Source of the DNA: an uncultured Bacillaceae bacterium | GTDB taxonomy: Bacteria; Bacillota; Bacilli; Bacillales; Caldibacillaceae | Assembly: GCA_937951955.1 (NCBI GenBank) | Contig: CALGAD010000024.1 | Coordinates: forward strand, 1-8,421 | Length of the DNA: 8,421 nt | Direction: 5' to 3' | Shown: positions 1 to 5,782 of the stretch, piece by piece | How the letters are laid out: each line of letters opens with the position of its first letter | Numbering within the stretch: position 1 is the stretch's first letter | Translations under genes and position numbers: made by a program | Notes under the pieces: generated by a model | What the model was told of the DNA's origin: nothing | The model's input: the letters and a program-made list of their open reading frames with translations, nothing else | Database searches by the model: none

Positions 1-432
1 ATAAATTTTATTTTTAATTCGATGGCGTTCAAAGCCGAGTTTTGCGGCTAATGTATCCGAATCAAGCATCGTGATGCCAATGATCCCTTTAATCTGTTGA
101 GCTTTCCAGTGGTTTTTCACATAGTAAGCCAAATACGGCAATGAATCCCGGATTTGTTTATAAAAAAAAGCTCCTTTTCGATAATCACTCGTCATACTTT
201 GCACTTCTTTTAAAATCCGGACATTGTGGAGATGGATTTTGACAAGCACATCATTTTTTTGAATGCGGGTGCCATCGGAAAGAACAACCGGATGACCTTT
301 ATAACTCGTCAAACGCACCCGGAACACGCACGGTTCTCCATCCTCCCGGTGAATATATTGCAAACGGGTGCAGGCAAAATAAAGTGGATCCACGATGCTC
401 CACAAATAAATCATGATTTTTCTCAATCCCAC
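1..432 (-). CDS. YkoP-like protein, 3' end cut by window edge
   Basis: An open frame of 144 codons runs on the minus strand from a GTG at 432-430 to the left edge without a stop. The GTG is preceded by GGAG (441-444) at 8 nt, a better start than the ATG at 414-412, which lacks a comparable site. The visible protein starts with a short hydrophobic stretch (IMIYLWSIVDPLYFACTRL, about residues 6-24). A compact domain follows, with FRVRLTSYKGHPVVLSDGT (about 36-54), KNDVLVKIHLHNVRILKE (about 58-75) and KGIIGITMLDSDTLAAKLGF. From memory this pattern resembles B. subtilis YkoP and the related domain found beside or fused to envelope polysaccharide deacetylases and glycosyltransferases. No catalytic motif is visible, so the molecular role is unknown and an envelope link is only inference. 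The gene is separated from gatB by a terminator and a repeat array, so it is transcribed on its own. I am confident that it is coding and less sure of the family. Confidence 0.68.
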   Translation of the reverse strand, partial: MGLRKIMIYLWSIVDPLYFACTRLQYIHREDGEPCVFRVRLTSYKGHPVVLSDGTRIQKNDVLVKIHLHNVRILKEVQSMTSDYRKGAFFYKQIRDSLPYLAYYVKNHWKAQQIKGIIGITMLDSDTLAAKLGFERHRIKNKIY

Positions 433-565
433 TGCAATCTCTCCAATTTCTTTATCAATCCTAATTCATATTTTTTACAACTTTCCCTTTGATATTTATG
501 GAATTTTTCGGGATGAGCATTTCTTTTTGGCAATTGGCAACGGGATTTGCGGCATTTTGTCCCTT
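433..565. other. Leader of the YkoP-like gene; no confident promoter
   Basis: This AT-rich stretch lies between the YkoP-like start and the clear part of the 21-bp repeat array. On the minus strand the best SigA-like pair is TTGTAA with GATAAA about 18 nt downstream, close to the GTG start, but both boxes are poor. A CATAAATA motif recalls the -10 boxes of sporulation sigma factors, but no convincing -35 is seen. The part from about 524 onward looks like decayed repeat units, so the array probably once reached further into this leader. No RNA element is recognised. Confidence 0.35.
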
Positions 566-734
566 TTTTGAGTAAATTGCAGCGGGATTTGAGTAAATCT
601 GGCTGTCATTCGGGTAAATTCGTTCCGTATTTGGGTAAATTCAGCTACATTTTGGGCAAATCTCGCCCTGATTTGAGCATATTCACCTCTTTTTTGAGTA
701 AATCTGGCTCTATTTTGGGCAAATTCACCACAAG
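546..734 (+). repeat. 21-bp degenerate tandem repeat array 1 (nine units)
   Basis: Eight clear units of exactly 21 bp start at 567, 588, 609, 630, 651, 672, 693 and 714, and a weaker unit starts at 546. Decay continues to the left to about 525. Counted from one base earlier, the core is (A/T)TTTGRGYAAATTC followed by 7 variable, GC-richer bases. R alternates between A and G (TTTGAGTAAAT or TTTGGGTAAAT), and some units have C for T (GGGCAAAT). The core has inverted ATTT/AAAT ends. The same family recurs at 8241-8421 in the same orientation. Because 21 is a multiple of 3, one forward frame stays open and would read as heptads of the LSKF/LGKF type. That frame has no ribosome binding site and runs into the gatB terminator, so I treat the array as non-coding DNA. 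Function unknown. Confidence 0.9.
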
Positions 735-737
735 ACT

Positions 738-777
738 AAAAAAATCAGGTGTCCCCATTCAAGACACCTGATTTTTT
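738..777 (-). terminator. gatB intrinsic terminator, bidirectional
   Basis: A perfect 15-bp inverted repeat (739-753 with 763-777) encloses a 9-nt loop. The GC-containing part of the stem is TCAGGTGTC/GACACCTGA, and the ends are A6 and T6. On the minus strand it starts 7 nt after the gatB stop codon and ends in a T-run, as expected for Rho-independent termination of gatCAB. The flanking A and T runs would also allow termination of plus-strand transcription coming through the repeat array. Confidence 0.93.
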
Positions 778-783
778 ATCAAT

Positions 784-2214
784 TTATCGCTTTTCAATTT
801 CCTGCAAGATTAATTTATTAACTAACGGCGGGTTGGCCATGCCGCGTGTTTTCTTCATAACCTGTCCGACTAAGTGACCGAGAGCCCGGTCTTTACCGTT
901 CTTAAAGTCGATGATTGATTGCTCATTCTCATCCAATACTTCATTAACAATCGGTAAGAGCGTGGCTTCATCAGAGATTTGGGCCCAGCCCCGTTCCTTA
1001 ACGATTTTCTCCGGATCGCCACCCTTTTCAACCAATTCCTGGAACACTTTTTTCGCCATCTTGGAAGAAAGAGTACCTTTGTCGATCAACTGAATCATGG
1101 AAGCAAGGCTTTCCGGTGTAAGGGCTAGATCATGCAGTTCCTTTTGATGTTTATTCATATATCCAGACACTTCACCCATCAACCAGTTCGAGGCCTGTTT
1201 CGGGTCGGCACCTGCGGCAATCGTTGCTTCGAAGAAATCAGACATTTCCTTCGTCATCGTCAATACTTTCGCATCGTATTCAGGAAGGCCTAATTCTTCG
1301 ACATACCGTTTTTGTCGTGCATCCGGTAACTCCGGAATTGTGGCCCGTACCCGTTCTTTCCATTCTTCATCAATATGAAGAAAGACGAGGTCTGGTTCCG
1401 GGAAGTAGCGGTAATCGTCCGCCTCTTCTTTTACCCGCATTAAAATCGTTTCACCCGTGGCTTCGTCGAAACGGCGGGTTTCCTGACGGATCATGCCACC
1501 GGAAAGCAAGATTTTTTCTTGTCGTTTTTGCTCATATTCGAGACCTTTCCGGACAAAGTTGAAGGAGTTCAAGTTTTTCAATTCCGTCTTCGTACCGAAC
1601 TCTTCTTGCCCGATAGGACGTAAGGAAATATTCGCATCGCAACGAAGGGAGCCTTCTTCCATCTTCACATCGGAAACACCGGTATATTGGATGATCGATT
1701 TTAATTTTTCCAAGTACAGATAAGCTTCTTCCGGTGAGCGTATATCTGCTTCGGAAACAATTTCAATGAGTGGTGTTCCTTGACGGTTGAAGTCTACTAA
1801 AGAATAACCTTCATCGGTATGTATCGATTTTCCAGCATCTTCTTCTAAATGGATGCGGTTAATGCGAATTTTTTTCTTCTTCCCATCGACTTCAATTTCG
1901 ATCCAGCCGTTCCGACCGATCGGGAATTCGTCCTGGGTGATTTGGTAAGCCTTCGGGTTGTCCGGGTAAAAATAGTTTTTCCGGTCGAATCTCGTTTCCG
2001 TGGCAATTTCACAGTTTAAGGCCATGGCGGCTTTCATGGCAAATTCAACAGCTTCTTTATTTAAAACGGGAAGTGTACCGGGATACGCTAAATCAATGAC
2101 ATTCGTATTCGTATTCGGCTCATCACCGTACTGGTTCGGCGCCGGTGAAAAAGCTTTTGATTTCGTTTTTAACTCTACGTGTACTTCCAAGCCAATGACT
2201 GTTTCAAAATTCAT
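784..2214 (-). CDS. gatB: Aspartyl/glutamyl-tRNA amidotransferase subunit B
   Basis: GatB is the tRNA-binding kinase subunit of cytoplasmic GatCAB. It phosphorylates the side-chain carboxylate of Glu on tRNA(Gln) (or Asp on tRNA(Asn)), and then receives ammonia channelled from GatA. The protein opens MNFETVIGLEVHVEL, as in Bacillus. It carries the family signature around 140-152 (VDFNRQGTPLIEI), YFYPDNPKAYQI near 81-92, and a C-terminal helical YqeY-like tail that ends NPPLVNKLILQEIEKR. Length is 476 residues, the usual size. I chose the ATG at 2214 over the in-frame GTG at 2223, because AAGGGG (2223-2228) sits 8 nt before this ATG and overlaps that GTG. It lies 12 nt after the gatA stop and is followed directly by a strong terminator, so it is the last gene of the operon. 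Sequence appears intact. Confidence 0.97.
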   Translation of the reverse strand: MNFETVIGLEVHVELKTKSKAFSPAPNQYGDEPNTNTNVIDLAYPGTLPVLNKEAVEFAMKAAMALNCEIATETRFDRKNYFYPDNPKAYQITQDEFPIGRNGWIEIEVDGKKKKIRINRIHLEEDAGKSIHTDEGYSLVDFNRQGTPLIEIVSEADIRSPEEAYLYLEKLKSIIQYTGVSDVKMEEGSLRCDANISLRPIGQEEFGTKTELKNLNSFNFVRKGLEYEQKRQEKILLSGGMIRQETRRFDEATGETILMRVKEEADDYRYFPEPDLVFLHIDEEWKERVRATIPELPDARQKRYVEELGLPEYDAKVLTMTKEMSDFFEATIAAGADPKQASNWLMGEVSGYMNKHQKELHDLALTPESLASMIQLIDKGTLSSKMAKKVFQELVEKGGDPEKIVKERGWAQISDEATLLPIVNEVLDENEQSIIDFKNGKDRALGHLVGQVMKKTRGMANPPLVNKLILQEIEKR

Positions 2215-2230
2215 CCGTTTCACCCCTTAC
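2215..2230 (-). promoter_or_regulatory. gatB ribosome binding site that decides the start
   Basis: On the minus strand the gatA stop codon is part of the Shine-Dalgarno run (TAAGGGG). AAGGGG at 2223-2228 is 8 nt from ATG 2214. An in-frame GTG at 2223-2221 lies inside the site and cannot use it, so the longer 479-residue reading is unlikely. Confidence 0.8.
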
Positions 2231-3684
2231 AATTGTGGTCTTTGTTTGTGGAAATCTGTGGCTTGTTCAAAGGCATGGGCAACGCGGTAAACCGTACCTT
2301 CATCAAAGTGTTTACCGATAATTTGCATACCGATCGGCAAGCCGTTATCGAATCCACAAGGAATGGAAATCGCAGGTACACCCGCCAGATTGACAGGAAT
2401 CGTTAAAATATCCCGCGTATACATCGTCAGCGGATTCTTTGTAAATTCGCCGATTTTGTTTGCAGTAGTCGGTGCAATCGGTCCAACAATCACGTCATAG
2501 TTTTCAAAGATCTTTTCAAAATCTTGTTTGATTAAGGTACGCACTTGTTGTGCTTTTCTAAAGTATTTCTCATAATTCCCTTTACTTAATACATAGTTAC
2601 CGATCATGATCCGGCGTTTGACTTCCGCACCAAAACCTTCTGAACGGCTCTTTTTATACAAATCAAGCAAGTTCTTTGCATCTTCTGCACGATAACCGTA
2701 ACGGATACCGTCAAAACGGGCCAGGTTTGAAGATGCTTCCGCTGAGGCAATAATGTAGTAAGCCGGAACACTATACTTGGAGTGAGGCAGGGACACTTCT
2801 TCCCATGTGGCACCAAGTTCTTCAAATTTCTTCAATGCTTCCAAAATAGCGTTGCGTACCGGTTCGCTAACCCCTTCAGATAAGTACTCCTTCGGCACGG
2901 CAATTTTCAAACCGCGAATATCACCGGTTAACTGTTCTACATAATTGGGAACTTCTACATCGGCCGATGTGGAATCGCGGTGGTCATGCCCTGCAATCAC
3001 TTGTAATAAGTAGGCATTATCCTCTACATTCCGAGTGATGGTACCGATTTGATCTAGGGACGAAGCAAAGGCAACAAGTCCGTAGCGGGACACACGACCG
3101 TATGTCGGCTTCATGCCTACAACGCCGCAATAACCTGCTGGTTGTCGGACTGACCCCCCTGTATCGGAACCGAGGGCAAAGGGAACTTCTCCAGCTGCCA
3201 CGGCTGCCGCCGAACCACCGGAAGAGCCACCTGGTACGTAATCTAAATTCCATGGATTACGAGTTTTGTGGAAATAAGACGATTCCGTCGTTCCTCCCAT
3301 GGCAAATTCATCCATGTTCAATTTCCCTACGGTAATCGCGCCGGCTTCTTGTAATTTGTCCATGACCGTCGCATTATAAATCGGAACGAAGTTTTCTAGC
3401 ATCTTGCTAGCACAGGTTGTCCGTAAATCTTGCGTCACGATATTATCTTTTATTCCGATCGGCATTCCGAAGAGAAGACCATCGGTTTCTCCGTTTGCCT
3501 GTTTTTCATCGAGTTTTTTCGCCTGTTCGCGAGCCCGTTCCTCATCTAAAGTGATGAATGCTTTAACTTTATCATCCACTTCATGAATTCGTTTGAAGCT
3601 TTCAGCGACTAAATCAGAAACGGTAATTTCCTTTTTTTGTAATAGTTCTTGTAATTCCGCTAATTTATGCTCAAATAATGACAT
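2227..3684 (-). CDS. gatA: Aspartyl/glutamyl-tRNA amidotransferase subunit A
   Basis: GatA is the glutaminase of GatCAB. It hydrolyses glutamine and passes ammonia to GatB to amidate mischarged Glu-tRNA(Gln) or Asp-tRNA(Asn). It belongs to the amidase-signature family, and the catalytic Ser-cisSer-Lys triad is visible at Lys79 (GIKDN), Ser154 (PGGSSGGS) and Ser178 (SDTGGSVR), the positions known for S. aureus GatA. Length is 485 residues, normal for the family. The N-terminus MSLFEHKLAEL and C-terminus VYRVAHAFEQATDFHKQRP match Bacillus homologues. The start is ATG at 3684, preceded by AAGGAGGG at 6 nt. The Shine-Dalgarno includes the gatC stop codon, leaving a 12-nt gap, so translation of the three subunits is probably tightly linked. 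No truncation or missing residue was seen. Confidence 0.98.
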   Translation of the reverse strand: MSLFEHKLAELQELLQKKEITVSDLVAESFKRIHEVDDKVKAFITLDEERAREQAKKLDEKQANGETDGLLFGMPIGIKDNIVTQDLRTTCASKMLENFVPIYNATVMDKLQEAGAITVGKLNMDEFAMGGTTESSYFHKTRNPWNLDYVPGGSSGGSAAAVAAGEVPFALGSDTGGSVRQPAGYCGVVGMKPTYGRVSRYGLVAFASSLDQIGTITRNVEDNAYLLQVIAGHDHRDSTSADVEVPNYVEQLTGDIRGLKIAVPKEYLSEGVSEPVRNAILEALKKFEELGATWEEVSLPHSKYSVPAYYIIASAEASSNLARFDGIRYGYRAEDAKNLLDLYKKSRSEGFGAEVKRRIMIGNYVLSKGNYEKYFRKAQQVRTLIKQDFEKIFENYDVIVGPIAPTTANKIGEFTKNPLTMYTRDILTIPVNLAGVPAISIPCGFDNGLPIGMQIIGKHFDEGTVYRVAHAFEQATDFHKQRPQL

Positions 3685-3696
3685 TGTTTTCCCTCC

Positions 3697-3987
3697 TTAA
3701 TCGAGCACTGCTGGAACTTTGAATTGTCCATCTTGATGATCCGGTGCATTTTTAAATAATAAATCCCGGTCCATTCCCGGTTCTGGAATATCTTCACGCA
3801 TCACATTTTTCACTTTAAACACGTGGGTTGTCGGTTCTACACCTGTTGTATCCACTTCATTTAATGTTTCTGCAAGTTCGATAAATTCGTCCAGTTGGGC
3901 GGATATTTTTTCGAGTTCATCATCAGTTATATGGAGTCTTGATACATCAGCAATACGTTTGACTTCTTCTTTCGTAATACGAGCCAA
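3697..3987 (-). CDS. gatC: Aspartyl/glutamyl-tRNA amidotransferase subunit C
   Basis: GatC is the small subunit that wraps around the GatA-GatB interface and stabilises the amidotransferase. The sequence starts ARITKEEVKRIADVSRLHI, has the central VEPTTHVFKVKNVMRED segment, and ends KNAPDHQDGQFKVPAVLD, all typical of Bacillus GatC. I chose a TTG start at 3987-3985. The strong GGAGGTGA (3993-4000) lies 5 nt upstream of it and overlaps a possible GTG start at 3996. With TTG the protein is 96 residues and its first residues (MARITKEEV) align with known GatC N-termini; the GTG reading would add three residues and have no Shine-Dalgarno of its own. It is the first gene of gatCAB, driven by the promoter at 4049-4077. 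The weak start codon may set subunit level. Confidence 0.95.
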   Translation of the reverse strand: MARITKEEVKRIADVSRLHITDDELEKISAQLDEFIELAETLNEVDTTGVEPTTHVFKVKNVMREDIPEPGMDRDLLFKNAPDHQDGQFKVPAVLD

Positions 3988-4001
3988 AACAGTCACCTCC
4001 G
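3988..4001 (-). promoter_or_regulatory. gatC ribosome binding site favouring a TTG start
   Basis: GGAGGTGA at 3993-4000 is a near-perfect anti-16S match. The GGAGG core is 8 nt from TTG 3987, an ideal spacing, while the in-frame GTG at 3996-3994 is embedded in the site itself. This supports a TTG start for gatC. Confidence 0.8.
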
Positions 4002-4048
4002 TTAGATTTCAACTAAATCAATCTCTACTTTTCCACAGACTATTTCCT

Positions 4049-4077
4049 ATTTTACCATGTTTTACACATTTTCCGAA
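4049..4077 (-). promoter_or_regulatory. Probable SigA promoter of gatCAB (extended -10)
   Basis: On the minus strand a TAAAAT -10 box (4049-4054) is preceded by TGG, giving an extended -10 (TGnTAAAAT). A weak -35, TTCGGA (4072-4077), lies at a 17-nt spacing. Transcription would start near 4042 and leave a leader of about 55 nt before gatC. No T-box or other riboswitch fold is apparent in this short leader. Confidence 0.6.
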
Positions 4078-4257
4078 ACAAACTTCGCAAAATCATAGTG
4101 AAAAATGGAACAACGTGTTGGTTTATTTGATGGCTTTCCGACTCCCCTTACGACGGTATTTGATACACTTATCCGCTTCTATTGTAGTCAATGATCGAAT
4201 CATCCGCTATACCATAGTCATTTTTTACCTAAGACTGGCTATTCAAACATAAAAAAT
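4078..4257. other. Intergenic region between permease terminator and gatCAB promoter
   Basis: I see no convincing gene here. A plus-strand frame between about 4099 and 4252 reads VLVYLMAFRLPLRRYLIHL and onward to a stop. It recalls the N-termini of some transposases but has no start context and no continuation, so at most it is a decayed remnant. A 26-codon minus-strand frame lacks a ribosome binding site. A 13-mer, TTCGCAAAATCAT (4084-4096), occurs again at 7428-7440, which chance could explain. Confidence 0.4.
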
Positions 4258-4292
4258 ACAAGTGGAAGGAATTTTCGCTCCATTCCACTTGT
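4251..4292 (-). terminator. Terminator of aminotransferase-permease operon
   Basis: A 10-bp stem (ACAAGTGGAA at 4258-4267 with TTCCACTTGT at 4283-4292) is extended by three more pairs across a one-base bulge (4268-4270 with 4279-4281), around a short AT-rich loop. On the minus strand it is followed by TATTTTTT. It lies about 40 nt after the permease stop codon and separates that operon from gatCAB. Confidence 0.88.
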
Positions 4293-4333
4293 TATCGTGT
4301 ACATTCAGGATTATACGCGCGCTATTTTTAAAG

Positions 4334-5740
4334 TTAAACAACCCGCTTAATTTCTTCATCCATTCTTTTATCGGCATTCTCCCGGCCATATTTGACCATG
4401 GAATAATTGTATAAAACAAGGCCTAAAATGGTCCACAATCCGGCAATGACCCACTCAATACCGGTCAGTGCTGAAGGCATTCCTGGCATATAAAGTGTTG
4501 CTACACCAAAGGCCATGATTACCGCTAACCAGCCGATCATCGTGCCACCTGGTAGTTTATATGGACGCGGGAGATCCGGATCTTTTTTCCGCAAGATAAT
4601 AAAAGAAACGGCGACCATTAACCAGGCGATAACGAGTCCGAGTCCACCGGAGTTAACGAACCAGACAAGTGCCGGTCTTCCCAATAACGGAGCTAGAGTA
4701 GACAAAACAGCAATTAAAACAATCGCTCGATGCGGTGTTTTATATTTTGGGTGCAGTTCACCTAGCGCTCTTGGGAGCATTCCCGCACGTGCTAAAGCAA
4801 AGATCGCCCGGCTCCCGCCCACATAAAATCCTAGCCAGCTTGTGACGATACCGCCAATACCACCTAAGACTAAAATATTCGCCATGAACTTGCTACCACC
4901 GAAGGCTTTTGCCATGGCATCTGCTGTGACAAGGTTAGAAGCGACGATTTCTTCTTTTGATAATACGATGGATACACCAAAGATAATGGCAATATACCAA
5001 AAAATAGCCATGAATACAGAAACGATCAATAATTGGCCAATTCTTTTTTTCGGCAAATTAATTTCTTCTGCCGCTTGAGGAATGACGTCAAAGCCGACGA
5101 AAAAGAATGGTGTCATGATAATGACGGTTAAAAGTCCAGCGATTCCCTGTTCAAATAATGGCTGCATATTTGTAAGATTGCCGGAAACTGTACTTCCAGT
5201 CAATAATAAAACACCGGAAGCCAACAGTATCAAGATAAAGGTTATAGTTACAACGGTGGTCAATTTGATCCCGCGATAATTCACCCAGGCAACAAGAATT
5301 GAACCAAGTATCCCGACTCCTGCCCATGTAATGGTGACATCCCAGCCAGCAATCGTATATAAATAGCCTTGACTAAAACTCGGAAATACATATTCAAATA
5401 CGGTCGGTAATGCTACCGCCTCAAAAGCGACAACCGAAACATAGCCAAATATCACTGCCCACGTTGTTAAAAACGAAGCAAGTCTTCCCATCGCTTTATA
5501 TGAAAAGACGAGTTCTCCACCGGCAAGGGGCAGTGCTGAGGCTAATTCCGCATACGTAAGGCCGATTAATAAAACGAGCAAGCCCCCGATTGCAAATGCC
5601 AAAATTGCTCCCAATGATCCAGCTTCCATAATCCAATGTCCGGAAGAAACGACCCAGCCCCAGCCAATCATGGCACCGAAGGCAAGGGCCAGTACATCTT
5701 TATTTCCTAATACCTTTATAAAATGTTGGTCATCCTTCAT
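4334..5740 (-). CDS. APC-superfamily amino acid/polyamine permease
   Basis: This is a secondary transporter of the cytoplasmic membrane in the amino acid-polyamine-organocation superfamily (AA_permease_2 type). From the chosen start it has 468 residues and about 12 hydrophobic segments. TM1 carries the broken-helix substrate motif FGAMIGWGWV (21-30). TM2 ends near YAELASALPLAGGE (63-76), TM6 has FFFVGFDVIPQAAEEI (212-227), and the conserved cytoplasmic loop GGSRAIFALARAGMLPRAL with KYKTPHRAI lies at 308-340. The start is ATG 5740, with GGGGGAG at 5 nt; an in-frame GTG at 5764 would add eight residues ahead of that site and is unlikely. It lies 42 nt after the aminotransferase stop with no terminator between, so the two form one operon. 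The partner enzyme suggests import of an amine or omega-amino acid (polyamine, beta-alanine, GABA or similar); the exact substrate is not readable. Confidence 0.93.
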   Translation of the reverse strand: MKDDQHFIKVLGNKDVLALAFGAMIGWGWVVSSGHWIMEAGSLGAILAFAIGGLLVLLIGLTYAELASALPLAGGELVFSYKAMGRLASFLTTWAVIFGYVSVVAFEAVALPTVFEYVFPSFSQGYLYTIAGWDVTITWAGVGILGSILVAWVNYRGIKLTTVVTITFILILLASGVLLLTGSTVSGNLTNMQPLFEQGIAGLLTVIIMTPFFFVGFDVIPQAAEEINLPKKRIGQLLIVSVFMAIFWYIAIIFGVSIVLSKEEIVASNLVTADAMAKAFGGSKFMANILVLGGIGGIVTSWLGFYVGGSRAIFALARAGMLPRALGELHPKYKTPHRAIVLIAVLSTLAPLLGRPALVWFVNSGGLGLVIAWLMVAVSFIILRKKDPDLPRPYKLPGGTMIGWLAVIMAFGVATLYMPGMPSALTGIEWVIAGLWTILGLVLYNYSMVKYGRENADKRMDEEIKRVV

Positions 5741-5753
5741 AAATTCTCCCCCA
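5741..5753 (-). promoter_or_regulatory. Permease ribosome binding site that decides the start
   Basis: GGGGGAG (5746-5752 on the minus strand) lies 5 nt before ATG 5740. The alternative GTG at 5764-5762 is upstream of this site and has no good Shine-Dalgarno of its own, so the first eight residues of the longer reading are probably not translated. Confidence 0.7.
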
Positions 5754-5782
5754 ATGTTCGTCACTTACTTTTCATTGAAAGA

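Noticed and set aside
226..492. Plus-strand frame opposite the YkoP-like gene
   Set aside because: It is antisense to a minus-strand frame with a recognisable family pattern and a proper start; no domain is seen in it.
546..734. CRISPR array interpretation of the 21-bp repeats
   Set aside because: The unit is too short, the 7-base spacers are too small, the cores vary between units, and no cas gene is present.
547..771. Forward frame through repeat array 1 as a 74-residue protein
   Set aside because: It begins with TTG and has no ribosome binding site. It consists almost only of the tandem repeat and reads into the terminator stem.
3988..4048. T-box or other riboswitch in the gatC leader
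   Set aside because: The leader is only about 55 nt, with no T-box sequence, specifier loop or terminator/antiterminator pair.
911..5279. Several plus-strand frames of 60-112 codons opposite gatB, gatA and the permease
   Set aside because: They are shadows of well-supported minus-strand genes and show no domains or ribosome binding sites of note.
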